Below are positions 9,324 to 21,550 of a stretch of DNA of 64,000 bases, one piece after another. The notes beneath the pieces are model-generated. The model worked only from the letters and a program-made list of their open reading frames with translations, had not been told where the DNA came from and did no database searches. The stretch covers positions 248,001-312,000 of the forward strand of contig VUYT01000008.1 in assembly GCA_008802785.1 (NCBI GenBank). The letters run 5' to 3'. This DNA is from Symmetrospora coprosmae (taxonomy: Eukaryota > Basidiomycota > Cystobasidiomycetes > Symmetrosporaceae). Every line of letters starts with the position of its first letter. Position 1 is the stretch's first letter. The position numbers and the translations under genes were made by a program.

Positions 9324-11810
9324 ATGAGACGCGCTTCACCATGGATCTCTCGCTCGCAGCGGCAACATCCAGCAAGCAATGCCCGAGCAGCAACTCCGCG
9401 ATCGTCCACGGCCTTGAGATTCGGACAGCTTCAGGGGAGCTCTCGCGCCGAGGGATCAGCTTGCCCATGGCTGACGCGGGCAGGCTCGTCGACGCGGAGC
9501 TACGCAACGTCCGCTCAGCCAAACTCCCTGCCATTGACGGATGCGCCAAAGTACAAGTCATCGGGCTCGGCGGCACCACTATCTGAGGCGACTATGAGCA
9601 GCAGCAGCGGCGACCGTAACGGCGGCAGCAACGATAGCGCTCCTCACCCGTCGCGCACGCGCAGACGTCTACGCCGCCTCGCCATCCTTTCGTCGCTCGG
9701 CCTCGCAGGCTACTTTGCCGATAGAGAGCTCAACGCATCCGCCCTAGCGCGAACAGCGCGAGTAGGCTTCTACGCCTCGCTCATCCTCGCCGATTTCAAG
9801 CTCAACTTTAGCGATAAGAGCACGCCGGAGCAGATCGACGCGATACACTCGCGCGTCGCGGAGCGGCTCAACTACGTCTGCGTCGAGAATGGCGGTCAGT
9901 CTAGGGCCGTTCGTCTCCGTTCACTCCTGCCCCGCGGTGATACTGATACGGCATGAGTCGCATAGGCCTCTTCATCAAGCTCGGACAGAGCATCGGCATA
10001 CAAGCGGCCGTCCTGCCCAAAGCGTACCGCGACGCCTTTGCGACCATCTTCGACGCGGCCCCACATGTGCCATACCACGAGGTCGAAAAGGTGTTCCGGC
10101 AGGAGTTCAACGGCCAGTCGCCGTATGACATCTTCGAGTACTTCGAGGACAAGCCGGTCGCAAGCGCATCGATCGCGCAGGTGCACCGCGCACGCTTGCG
10201 CCTCCGGAACGAGCAGACGGGACAGGATGAACTCCGGGAGGTCGCGGTCAAAGTGCAGAAGCCCGCAATCCGTAAACAGCTCAATCTGGATCTGTGGTCG
10301 TATCAGTGAGCGTCTAGCAGGGGCTCTTCTCACTTCTACGATAGGGACAGCGCTGACGAGTCATGCTTGCAGTGCCATGCTGTACATCTACGAATGGGCC
10401 TTTGACATCCCCTGCTACTTCATCGCGCCCTACGTGGCGAAGCAGATCCGGCGGGAAACGGATTTTGAGAATGAGGCGCGCAACAGCGAACGGACAGCCG
10501 AGTTCCTTTCAAAAGAGCCCAACTTGAGGGACCGCGTCTTCGTGCCGTGCGTATCGTGGGGCACTTCCTCTACGCTTCCCAGATAGAAACTGAAGACGAT
10601 CCGCGCGGCGATGCTTCCATCAGGCAAATACACTGGCAAGCAACGACGCGGCGCATCATGACTGCAGAGTGGGTTGCGTTGATCTGCTCAACTTTACGCG
10701 CGAATTTCAGCTGATATGTGGGACTCCCCCGTTTCACACAGCTTCGTCCAGGGCGCTGTGAAGCTGAATGACCGGCAACGCATCGAAGACATGGGTTTCG
10801 GCGTGAAGGACGTGATGGACGCCACCGCGAACGCCTTCTCAGCAAGTGCGCAGCCAATCCATACTGGCGAGATGGTTGTTCTCGGATGCTGACGAGTTTT
10901 GCTGTCACCACCGCAGTGATCTTCGCCTGGGGACATGTGCACTGTGACCCGCATCCTGGAAATGTGAGTCGCTACCTGCTGCCGCGTCCGGAAGATCTAA
11001 GCCAACACGGACCCTCTGTCACCGCTCTTGCAGATCCTCGTCCGGCCCAATCCGTCCAACCCGAAAAAGTCGCAGGTTGTCATCATCGACCACGGGCTCT
11101 ATGTCGACCTGACGCCCAGCTTCATGCGGCAGTACTCGGAGCTCTGGCGAGCTCTGTTTGTGCTCGACACGGATACCATTGACCGCATCGGGCAGTCATG
11201 GGGCATTGCAAAGCAGAACACCAACATCTTTGCTTCTGCCACGCTGTTGCGCCCGACGACAGTGAAGAAGGAGCAGCAACTAGGTGGCAAGAAGGCCGAA
11301 GACGGTCCCGAGAAGAAGAAGAGCGCGCACCAGGCGCAGAACGAGCTGAAGGACCGGCTGCGCGGGATGCTCGAGAACGAGGCGCTCATCCCGCGCGAGC
11401 TCATCTTCCTCACGCGGTGCCAGCGCATGGTGCAGGCGGTGAACCAGGGCCTGGGCAGCCCGAGCAATCGGATCAACATCCTCGCGCACTGGGCGGCCGA
11501 AGGGTTGCGCCGTACGAACCCGCTCGAGGCTGGGAACGGCCTTGACGCGCGCACGCTTGCCACGCTGCAGATTGACAGCACGGGGCACCCGCTCCTGACG
11601 TGGCTCGCAGAGACGAGGAAGCTGTGGACATTCAAGATTGTGCTCATTTTCATCGATGCGGGCTTTATCCTCAGCAAGATCAGACAGGTCTGGGTCCGCC
11701 TCGTCCGGGGCAAGGAGGAAGGGTTTGAGGATCTCCTCCAGCAGCAGGTCAGCCAGATGGCGAAGGAAGAGTTCGGCATGGAGCTGGACGATGCGGCGTT
11801 CGCTGGGTGA
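9324..11810 (+). CDS. UbiB/ABC1-family atypical kinase (ADCK1/5, Mcp2-like)
   Basis: Seven exons, 9324-9894, 9966-10305, 10373-10546, 10624-10672, 10752-10845, 10917-10963 and 11034-11810, give 683 residues. The KxGQ motif is LFIKLGQSIGIQ, the Ala-rich loop is ASIAQVHRA, the catalytic-type lysine is in EVAVKVQKPAI, and the metal-binding end is HVHCDPHPGN followed by VVIIDHGLYVDL. The DHG variant is usual in this subfamily. The start at 9324 gives a Ser/Arg-rich presequence ending near TRSYATS and a short hydrophobic segment (LAILSSLGLAGYF), so an inner-membrane location facing the intermembrane space or matrix is likely. Yeast relatives influence coenzyme Q and lipid homeostasis; the direct substrate is unknown. 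A C-terminal hydrophobic helix (IVLIFIDAGFILS) is present. Confidence 0.88.
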
Positions 11811-12140
11811 TGTTTCGCAGGTGGCAGTGCAGTCGGTTGCTGTTGTGTCCATCTAATTCGAGCCGGAATAGACTGACAGCTGCCTGCGTGCTTTCTATGC
11901 TGCGACTGCGAGCAGGAGCTCCTGCAATCAAATGTTGCAGTTCACCACTGCCAGTCTGTTGATTGACTTTAGTGAAGCGCTTCAGCGAAGCCCAAACACT
12001 GTTGCTGGACAATCCGTGCCGCCGCTTTTCCGTCGCTGATGATACACTTTTGGTACAGACGCTGTACTGCTCTGGATTCGTTCACGTCCTGTGCAGGGCT
12101 GTCATCCCTCGCTTTTGCGTTGGCGCTCCCCGAGTACACT
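11811..12140. other. convergent 3' spacer
   Basis: This lies between the stop codons of the UbiB gene (plus strand) and the SmG gene (minus strand). No gene or defined terminator was seen. Confidence 0.4.
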
Positions 12141-12592
12141 CTATGCCGAGAGGATCTCGATGGAAGAGACGCTGTTTCCTCGGATGACCTGCGGGGGGCG
12201 AAGATGACAGCAGGTAATCAGGACGTGGCAAGAGCTGCATGACAGCCGCCATCCGCTTGTTGACACGCACCACCGGTCCACCCTCGAGGTTCTCTTCCCG
12301 CCCAGGGACCGTCTCGTCCCGTGCGTCGTCGAGGACAATGTTCAGGAAGATGTCGAACCCGCGGAGGAGGCCAGTGACGCGGCGGTTGCCCTGGACGTTG
12401 ACGAGCAGGCGCCTGTCCATGAACTTCTTCACTGCATTCGGGGAGGTTTTGCAGATGTCAGCCTTGTATGCTTGCCTGCCTTGTCCTGGTCGTCATGCAG
12501 GGCAGCGGCGATGACTTTTGGGGATGTCCACCCAACTCGGGGCAGCACAGTGAGGGGGTTCACGCACATTCGGGGGGTCCTGGCTTGGCCAT
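12141..12592 (-). CDS. small nuclear ribonucleoprotein G (SmG)
   Basis: Exons 12592-12568, 12431-12271 and 12188-12141 give 77 residues, the usual SmG size. The start exon is 25 bases and encodes MAKPGPPE, spliced to LKKFMDRRLLVNVQ. The Sm1 motif is NRRVTGLLRGFDIFLNIVLD and the Sm2 motif is VVIRGNSVSSIEIL. The protein is one of seven subunits of the Sm ring that clasps U1, U2, U4 and U5 snRNAs. The start was chosen because it is the only upstream ATG that splices in frame to the conserved helix. The gene diverges from the KH-like gene across 579 bases. Confidence 0.92.
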
Positions 12593-13171
12593 TGTGGCAG
12601 AAGTGCGCTAGAAGGAGTGACGGTGTGTGTGTGATGTCGATGTCGATGTCCTGTTTCAGAGCAGTGGTGATGCAGTCAAGAGGAGCTTCACCGTCTCAGA
12701 CTGCCTGCTCATGCTGCCGCTGCCTCTGCCAGTCTCGTGCTTCTTCGTCCTCCTGCTGCCAGCAGGATTGGGACAGAGAGGGCGCGCGTCCAGGGTAAGC
12801 AGGACGGTGCGGTAGCCACTACTGTATGCTCTCCAGCGTATTCTTTCTGCTATTACGCAACTCACCCTTCTGACCCTGACCACTCGAGTAGCAGCTGTGT
12901 GTACTCCAGCTGGCCCTGCTGGCTCGCCATGGCAACGACGCGCTGACCGGGCAGGGCACAGAGTAACGCTTTAGGGAGGACAGAGAGCAGGTGCGCTGAC
13001 ACATTGGCGGAACCGGACGTCAGCCTCTGGTGGTTAAGATCTCCTGCAGTTCTGACTTTTGTCCTGCCCTCACTTCAGTCCTGCAGCCGACGCTCTGACG
13101 CGTGCCGTGGTCCCGCACGTCCTAAAAAGACAACGAAGAGCGGACAAAGACAGCAGAAGCAAGCGGCCGCC
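12593..13171. promoter_or_regulatory. divergent promoter region, SmG and KH-like gene
   Basis: About 580 bases hold both 5' leaders. The plus-strand start is preceded by gcggccgcc, a strong Kozak context. I see no TATA box, coding sequence or repeat. Confidence 0.45.
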
Positions 13172-16100
13172 ATGGACGACGACTGGGCAGCCTGGGGCAA
13201 TCAGCCTCTCAAAAGCTACGACGAAGAGGTCCCGAACGCGCCCGCTGACAGGCCGCTCAACAAGGATGTGGCTGCATCAGCAGCGGGCTCGAGTAACCTC
13301 GCCAAGACAGAATACCACACCCGCTCACACGGCTCCTTCTACGGACCATCGGTGGCTCTTCCTCACAGAGGAGCGAGTCAGCACCGGAGCTCCATGCCCC
13401 ATCCTCAGCACCCGGCAATCCTGCCCCGCTCGAACCCGATGCACACCTCTCCGCAATCACGGCAGATGCCTGGCGTACCTCACCCCAGCAGTGGCAGCAG
13501 TGGCTCAGTCTACACTCAAGCGCGTAACAACGCTCCTCCAGCATATCCGGGTGGGGAACGACAGCCCGCATAGATCGCCGCGATTGCGACAGCCCGGCTC
13601 CCACATACGGTCCAGGACCGCACCGCGACGTCGCATGGCACTCTCCGTGACAAGTATCCAAGTGCTGTCGCATCCAACAGGCAGGAGCACGCTTCTCCTG
13701 CAAATCGCGCAGACCATAACAGGCATCCCCAAGTTCCGACCGAGAACGCCCGTGTCCGGGCGGAACTGGCGGCAGCAGAGTCCGCGACCTCACTGCTCAC
13801 ACCCGTCAGTTCTGGCCCCGTGCCTACCTCCGTCTCCAACAAGTACATGGCCGCTGGACGGAATTCCCAGTCCGTCGGGTCCGTTCCTGCGCACAGACCG
13901 CCTTCCGAGCAGGGTAGCCAGCCTCGGCAGGCTTCCCTTGCCTCCGCTCCATCAACACATTCAGCCATGCCGAGCGCATCACAGCAACTGCTAGGCATGC
14001 TGAACACGGGACGCTCAGAGCATAGCGAAACCATTCAGCAGACCGCTCCCGCCCCCGCCGGAAACCCGCCCCGCCAAGACGCCCTCATTCCGGACGACGG
14101 ACCTTCCATACCCCTCGAACTCATCATCCACCTTCCACGAAGTCTCAATCAGGAACAACTCGCACAACTCGACGTCTTCGTGTTCAAGATCCGCTCGCAG
14201 CCAGGCTTGACGCTCGGCCTGCAGCGCACACGCTACCCTACGCCACTCACCAGGCGTTTGCCATCGGACAACGAGGACAGCTCCAGCATAGCAGCGAGAA
14301 GCAGTGGGCCCTACAGCGAAAGGAGGATCTTCCTGAGCGGGGTAGGGCGGGAGAAAGCTCTCGTCTTCATCGTCAACTGGCTGGAAGACGCCCTGCAGGC
14401 ACAGTACGAGCCGCGCGATCCGCTCACGCGGGAAGTGCTCCGAAGCATGCGGCCTCCGCCAATCCAAGCGCAGCAAGACAGCACCGCGGACGATCCAGAG
14501 GTGCCCATCGTGCATGTTGCCCTCCCCGCAGAAATGGGCGGCGCGGCACTTGCGCTACTCGAGGACTTTCTCTACGGCTTGCCGGAGCAGAAAGGGCTGG
14601 AGGAGATCTATGCCGACATTGCCGAGAATGGAGATGGAGGTGAACATGGAGTCGAGCTCAGCGGGCAGGGCAGGATGCTCGCAAGGCGGGTTGTGCTAGC
14701 CTGGCTGGATGAGCACGAAGCAAGGCGACCGGTACAGGGAGCGAGCGCTCATGAAACTGCACCTATCGAAGCAACCCGAGACCAAAGCACCCCTGTGCCA
14801 GGTCCCGCTTTCCCCGTGCCGCCTGTCGACAAACCTTCTCCAGCGAGATCGTCCAATCAAGCCAGCAGACGCAGAGACGGCAACCGGCCAACTCGCGATG
14901 GAAGCGTGCGAGCTACTTTCGATACCTCGGCCCCTCAGATACGCTTCCTTCGCAACTTCCCGAAGAACGAGCCATTGAAGCAGGCGAAAGGAGGCGATAG
15001 ACTAGTGAACCGACTCGTCGAGCTGCTTGGAGGTATTTACATGCAGATGCCCGGGGCCCAGTCCAAAGGAGGCACCCTGTCGATGCGGGCGAGCACATCC
15101 GAACAGCTACGAGTCGCCGCCCGATGCCTCGGCATCCTGCTTCTCTCGGCAGGCCTCCCACTTTCTCAAGAGCAGCAGGCTGTGATGCGGCTTGAATCCT
15201 CGGACTACGGCATCGCAACCGAGTTCACTCGTCTTGATGCGAAGAGTCCACACCGACCGTATCCGACGGCCCGCATTGAGTGGATACAGAAGCGACTTGC
15301 GGAGACGCTCAAGGCCCGCTTGACAGATGCGATGCCGGCGCGCTCAAGTTCGGCACAGGCTGAGTCCTCAGATTGGGCAGAGCGCTTCCATCGCGCATTC
15401 TCCCAGAAGGCGGCCGCGCCGGCCGCAGACCAGGCTCCCCGCGAGGCCTCTGCGCCAGCTGCGCTCGACCTTTCGGTTCCGCCTCGCCTCTCTAATGCAC
15501 CCATCGAGAGCCCAGTCCGAGGAGCACCGGTGAAGAAGTCAGCCTCGCCTGTACATGACGAGCATCGCCCAATCGCGCTCGAGGACATCTGGAACTGGAA
15601 GCGCGCGCTTACCAGCACAAATCACATCCGCTGGACGATACCATTCACGAGCATCCGACCCCGCTTCTTTGGGCCATTCATGGGCAACCTCAACATGATT
15701 ACAGAATTGACTGGTGTCACGTCCATCTTCTGCCCGGATACGGACGGCGGGCCTGACACACCACGCGACGTTGTGGCCTTGGCTTCTCTCAACCCATTCC
15801 CGACGCCAGAAGAGCTTGCCAATCTACGAGCTGCAATCCAAGTCATACGTGGTATTGGCATCCTACTCAGCGGAACGGTAGTGCCGCCAAAGGAAGCCAT
15901 CCCGACGTGGTTTGGCATCGATCTCGGCAACCCACTGGACGAGGATGTCCGTGTGGCTATCACCGCATTGCGAGCCGATATCTACAACGCCGGCCGCCAC
16001 ACCGCAGACGCCGATGTACGAAAGGTTGCGAGACTCATCTTGGATGGTCCCAAGACCGGCGGAAGCGGCATCCCTCGGCTCGGAACTCAGTTCGTGCCAC

Positions 16101-18583
16101 CCGAAGGACCCGTGCAGACTTCCGCTGCAGCGGGGCGGCCTGTGCCACTGGATGTCATAGATCGACTGCCTCCTGCCAAACACAACGCTGAAGCTCTCGC
16201 CCTGTGCACACCGATGAACAGCATTCGCTGGGCGATGCCGGGTACTTCAGCCCGAGCGCGACTTTTCGGACTGCAATGCGGCAACGTTCGCAGCATTGCC
16301 GCGATGACCGGCGTGTCTGCCATCTTTGCACCCTTGCCCCCTGGCTCAGGCGATACCAGGGATCTACCTCGCCAGGTGATCATCCTAGCTTCCGATAACA
16401 TGACGCTCGGACCGCAGGAACGGAAGAGCCTGGCGCTGGCAATACGATGCATCCATGCAGTACTCCTCCTTCTCGGGCGCCCGCGGGACGGGCCACCGAT
16501 CGATAGCATCACGCCAGACGTCGGCATTGATGCGCAAGGTTGGGCACTGGACGTCGGCGAAGTGAAGCTTGTACAGGAACTTCGCCATTACAGCCAGGTC
16601 CAAGGAAGGCAGACAAGCAACCAGGAGATGCTCGATCTCGTGCGAGACATCGTGACAAGAGAGAACCGCAGACGGTCAGGGGAGCGCGACCTGGTCAGAA
16701 GCAACGACATTCTCACGACTATCGGGTGGAGAGAGCATGTGCGCGACGCGGCAAATGGCACCTCGACCGGTGCAACAGCTCACAATTCTGTTTGGTGGTC
16801 CTTGCGGGACCCGGCCGTTCGCGACAAGCTCCTCGGATTTGGATACAGGTATCTGGGTCTCATTCGACCGATCACGGGCGTTTTGGCCGTGATTCCAGAG
16901 GAGGTGGAAGACGTGGAAGGCCGGTGGGATATCGTGGGAGTGACAATTTTGGCCTCGTCGTCCCCTTCGCCATCCGAGCTCGATAAGGAGAATCTGCGAG
17001 AGGCTCTGAAGGCCATCACAGCCTTGTGTCTCGTCCTGAATGAACCGGACCACCTCCCGGCGCGACATTGTCTGCCAGAATTCCTGCAGGCAGAGGAGGC
17101 CCACAAACTGTCGACCGCCGAACTTGCTCTCGTGCAGAAGTCAAAGCAAAGGCTGCAGACAGACTGTGGCCATAGCTCGGAGAAAGAGCTCTCGCACGCC
17201 ATAAGTCAGGTCGTTCGGACACATCGTTATGCCAAGTGGCTGCCTCCGCAAAGTCAGGGTGAGGTCACATCATGCCTGCAGCTGCGCGCATCAGACAGCT
17301 GGCTTACAATCCTCTCCTGACAGAGCAATCGGCGACACACATAGAAGCTGTTGACGACTGCCTCGATGCTGACAGCGCAGTCGTTCAGTCTCTTATCGAT
17401 TCTCTGCCTGCGTCAATGATACGCTCCTACGATGAATTCCACTATCTCACCACGGACGAGGAAGTCAAGCTTGCTGCCGAACCGATCACTCCATGGAGCG
17501 AGATGTCTCCTTCCAAGCGGCGAGAGCAGCTCGGCTCTGCCTTCTGGACGTCCTATGTTCTGACTGGAATTCTAGCATCTCATAAGATGATCCTTCCCGA
17601 CGACATTGACCAGTTGGATTCCGTCAGTCAGCAGGAGTCCATGGTCGACGAGGGCTTCTCCGCTCTGCCGGAACACTACCGACCCGCTGAACTGCGCGCA
17701 GCCTGGGCAGCGCAAGTGGACAGGAAGAAGGAGGCGCCTGACGGCGCATTGAAGGTCCAGACGTGGGCCGTAGACGCCGCGCGCACGGGCGAAGTACCGT
17801 CCCCTGCCGAGACGTTGCCGGCGACGAGAATTGCGGCAAGTCAAGCAGAGGTAAGGCAGTAAGCGTACAGATGAGCTGGTATAGCACTACTGACAATGGT
17901 ATCGAACGTAGCCTGTCGGCCTTCTTTACGCTTACATCCCGAAGCAATCGCACGACCGCCGAACCATCCTCGGGGAGGACTGCTCAAACCTCGCAGAGAT
18001 CGGCAAGCGCACCGGTGCCACCTTGCGCCTCGCCGACGAGGTCGATACAGGCGACTCTCCGGTCGAGATCATAGGCACCGAGCGTGCCATCGGGCGAGCA
18101 ATTGCCGATCTGGACATAACGGTCCGATGCGTACAGCGCAACTGGCATTTCACCGGCGATGCAGGCCGTCTCCTGGCGCAGGTGGAAATGGGGGAGAGAG
18201 TGGCTGAGCAATTGGCTCGACCGAGACCAGGCTGGACGGACAAGCAGCAGGTCCTCTTTGTGCCAGTCGCCGTTCTGCACCGCCTCGGCGAGCTTAAGCC
18301 GCGCTTTATCGCCTTGGGCGTCAAGATCGATCCCGACATGGACATGCCGGACAAGCTTAGCATCAGCGCAGCTTCGGGGCAGCAGGTTCGACAGGCTTTG
18401 CGCATCATCAGGGACCTCTGCACGGAATGCAGGCCTGAGTGGATGCCGGAGGGAGAGGCAGCGGCAATCTTTGCCGAATTGGACAGCGTGAATGGCAACA
18501 GGGTGTCAGCTCGAGATACATCGGCAGGCTGGCACGACTCTGCACCGGACGCGAAGGACTACAGTGGATGGTCGACACTTTGA
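13172..18583 (+). CDS. 1738-residue protein with repeated KH-like units
   Basis: Exons 13172-13523, 13593-17258, 17324-17850 and 17912-18583 give 1738 residues. The N-terminal 270 residues are disordered (Ser/Pro/Gln/His-rich). Several segments have a KH-like beta-alpha-alpha-beta-beta-alpha pattern. The last (bases 17912-18130) is the most classical: YIPKQSHDRRTILGEDCSNL, with a GxxG-like GEDC, followed by VEIIGTERAIGRAIADL. Three central units of about 190 residues start near 15622, 16218 and 16786. Each has an IRW..P/VWW..R opening, a GN or GY helix turn, TGV(T/S/L).I or AV, an LAS strand and a helical second half. An RNA-binding or scaffold role is inferred. No catalytic motif, signal or membrane helix is seen, and the family could not be named. 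Confidence 0.75.
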
Positions 18584-19304
18584 GCAGAGAAGATGACAGC
18601 GTGCGACATCGACACTCGACGACAAGATGTCACGGCTGAAGCGAAATGACACTACAGATACCAGGACTGGCAAATCAGCAGTGCAGTGCAGAATGCAGAA
18701 GTGAAGCTCAGGGCCCCAGATACACCCTTCTTTTCAAACCTCATGCTTCGCAGCGTCAATGTAGCATAGTTGCGCCCCTCTCGATACGACACTGATCGCT
18801 CCCGCTCCCTCCGCTCATCCGGCACTGAACGTCAGAGCTACAGACTACGGCAGACAGCTCCCTATCACTGGCTTGCTTTGGCTTCGTCAGCTGATCCGCT
18901 CTCCGCTCATATATCCGTTCCAGCTGCAGCAGTCGCTTGAATAACACCGATGAAAGGCGGATCGCCGTCAGCGGAATTGCACAGCACGGTGTTGCTCTGG
19001 TCGCATTGACGGTCACCTGCACACAAAGGCAAAAGCGGAGTCTGGAACGCAAGTCAGCTGCCGCTCGCAAAGGCGGTGCAGAGTCTCCCTGCTGTGTGCT
19101 GGGTGGCAACGCTGTGACAGCTCGAGCGGAATGGTCAAGTATGCCCAATAGCAGCAGCCTATAAAATGCAGCAGACCTCGACAAACTCTGCATGGTCTCC
19201 TTTCCATTACATTCCCGCTTCACATCTACCCCTCTGACAGAATCGCTACCGCTTGCCTCGCTCTCCGCCAGCCAGTCTCACTTCCACTTCAGAACACTCT
19301 GCAA
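18584..19304. other. intergenic, about 720 bases
   Basis: This is upstream of the GNAT gene. Apart from the TATA and CCAAT-like elements listed next, nothing coding is supported. The minus-strand open frame at 18756-19223 has a composition unlike the neighbours and was rejected. Confidence 0.45.
19142..19165 (+). promoter_or_regulatory. CCAAT-like and TATA boxes of the GNAT gene
   Basis: A CCCAATA at about 19143-19149 is followed by TATAAAA at 19159-19165, about 140 bases before the start codon at 19305. The spacing fits a core promoter with a leader of roughly 100 bases. The assignment is by sequence and position only. Confidence 0.5.
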
Positions 19305-19715
19305 ATGTCCTCCAGCTCGTCCATCCCGATCGCCATCCGGGCTCCATCGAAAGCGCAAAGCGAGATGAGCGTGGTCTATGCGATCCTCGAGGAGGCCAAG
19401 TTTGACAAAGGCGTTGTGGGTGGTGCACGATGTGCTGTCGCCGTCTACAACGGCAACATCGTCGGCGTTGTGGTCTGGAAGGACCACAATGCTGGTACTC
19501 GACATCATGCCCCGGCTGTCGCGGTCGCAAAGCCCTACAGAGGTAAAGGAGTCGGCGGGAAGCTCCTCCGACATGTAGAAGGACTCGGCAAGGCCGTCAA
19601 GCTGCACCCTGACCCGGACAAGGCGGGGTGGTACCGTCGAGCTGGCTATGCGACCGACTCGCAGACGAGCACTTACGAATGCACCTCCCTCGTAAAGAAA
19701 CCCCGCCAGCGTTGA
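19305..19715 (+). CDS. small GNAT-family N-acetyltransferase
   Basis: A single exon encodes 136 residues. The acetyl-CoA site is motif A, VAVAKPYRGKGVGGKLLRHV, with the RGKGVGG pyrophosphate loop, preceded by the strand VAVYNGNIVGVVVW and followed by WYRRAGYATDSQ. The size matches a minimal GNAT domain with nothing appended. The acceptor cannot be predicted; small amines, peptides or N-termini are all possible. It is one of the few intronless genes in this intron-rich window. Confidence 0.8.
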   Translation: MSSSSSIPIAIRAPSKAQSEMSVVYAILEEAKFDKGVVGGARCAVAVYNGNIVGVVVWKDHNAGTRHHAPAVAVAKPYRGKGVGGKLLRHVEGLGKAVKLHPDPDKAGWYRRAGYATDSQTSTYECTSLVKKPRQR

Positions 19716-19957
19716 CAAGAGGAAGTGATCGTAAAGCTCCTTCCGGTCCTTGGAGCTAGCTCAGATGGTTATAGACTGTCTCCTTCTTCCTAGGTCGATG
19801 ACCTGCAAATGTGCCACTTGTTTCCCGCAGCGCCGGGCCAGTTGAGTAGGTCGGGCCACTTGCATGTGTTCATGCTTGCCTAGCCTGGCAAGGGCGTCTT
19901 CGGATCCGTGTATGCGCGACACAACAACATGAGATCAGGACTGGAGTGGTATCTAAA

Positions 19958-21550
19958 TCAATGGCTACCACGCCTTGCTAGCCGCAAGCTCTCGGACCAG
20001 ATCTGCGTGTCAAATCAGCTCACGGCCTATCAAGCACAAGGAGAATATGTACCGACTCACCTGGGAGAATCCCACTGCAGCACTGACGGTGCCTGCAACA
20101 GCCCTGACAGCTTCGCTCCCAGAGCTGAACTCGAAGACATCGTAGAGGGCGAAGACGCCGTCGGCACCGAGGCGGACGCGCTCCCACCACAGCCAGGTGA
20201 GGCGTCCGCGGAGGTCGCGGAGGGCGCGCCGCTGACTCTTGATGTGCGCCGCGCAGGCCTGGTCAGCTTCGTCGAGAGCAAGTAGTTGCTCCTCCTTCGA
20301 TGCGCTCGGAGTGTCCCCTTCTCCGCTAGCAATGGAGGCGGGACCGATTGTCGCGGTGAGAGCCTCTCGCAGCCGGTCCGCATGGGCTCGAAGCACTTCT
20401 TCGTCCCGCATCGACCGCCGGACATTCTTGCCAAACTGCCAGACCTCGCGCCGTTCCAACTCCGTCTCGAAAAGCGACAAGACGGTGCCGGTCAGCCAAA
20501 AGACGTCGGCAAGCGTTTCGGCGCGTCGGAAAGTGCGGTAGAGGAAGCTGTTGTTGCGCTTCGACCCGGATTCGGCTGAAGGCGCGATCATACGGCGGAG
20601 GAGCGCGAAAGGGATCGTCACCGTGATGCCGAAGCGGGCGAATAGCGCAACGCCGTCTGCCACTGTGTCGAGCAGGGACAGTGTGGTCTCGAGCCCGTCT
20701 AGGCGGTGTCGGAGAAGGAGACTTGCGTCGTCGGACGCTGGCGGGCAGACGCGACTGCTGGATGATGATGCCGACGCCGAGACGTCTGCCCAGGCGTGCT
20801 TCTCGGTCCAATACCATTTGGTTGTGCTGACGTGCCGGGCGGGAGCTGCCTTGTCATCTCCTTTGCCCTCGTCGATGCTGCTGCCTACCGCTCGGCTCCA
20901 ACCCAAGCCTTCAGGTGCCAGATCTTGGGTACCGGCGAACCTGTGTATCCGCTGCTTCGACAAGCCCGTAGGCACGAGCGGACTGATGAGTTCCGATAGA
21001 TTGCGGAGCTTGCGGATGGACGACAGGAGGAAGACGAGAAGGAGGAGCCGGGTTGTCTTGCCCGTCGGTCGTCCCGCCGCAGAAGTGACTGAGCGTGTTC
21101 TGAAGTACACGTAGAAACGGAGTATGTTCTGGAGAGCGCGCTGGATGTGCCAAGAGAGAGCTGTCAGATTACATTTCGCCCACCTCCGCCGGCGCAGCAT
21201 CAGGACAGAGCAAGCCCCACAAGACTTCGCTCGCGCCCCTCCGCCGTTTTGAGGAGGAGCGACATGGCTGCTTGACGTTGCAGTGGAGGGCGGGACGTGG
21301 AGGTGTCTATGAGGTGGCGGAACCACGTCAGTCGTGTCCAGCCCGATGCCGAGCAGCGAGTACGGAGGCGCAACCCACAGAAGGTGGTATGGGGACTGAG
21401 CACGTCTACCGAGCGATGCATGCGAGCAGGCGGCGTGGAGGGTCCTGACTGTGCATCCAAGGCAGGCCCATCCGCCGGCAATGGCCCACCCGAGCTCATA
21501 GCCGGAGCTCGAGGAGGCGTTCGCGTTCCGCCAGAGCCGCTGGGCGACAT
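19958..21550 (-). CDS. PEX11-family peroxisomal membrane protein
   Basis: Exons 21550-21221, 21140-20061 and 20002-19958 give 484 residues. PEX11-like landmarks are LLKTAEGRERSLRALQNILR, completed only by the first intron, then DTVADGVALFARFGI, ADVFWLTGTVLSLFETELE and a C-terminal hydrophobic pair around FALYDVF and AVAGTVSAAVGFSQIW. PEX11 proteins elongate the peroxisomal membrane before fission. The last intron has a canonical GTGAGT donor; without splicing the frame also stays open for 17 codons, so the tail could differ. The N-terminal 85 residues are Pro/Ser/Arg-rich and may contain an unrecognised intron of a multiple of three. Family call is by pattern, so moderate. Confidence 0.6.

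Noticed and set aside
13571-13573. TAG stop splitting the N-terminus of the KH-like gene
   Set aside because: A 69-base GTAACA...ACAG intron (13524-13592) removes it, keeps the phase, and the downstream frame is coding-like throughout.
18756-19223. 155-residue minus-strand open frame
   Set aside because: Cys/Leu/Arg/Ser-rich random-looking composition, covers the TATA region of the GNAT gene, and has no recognisable motif.
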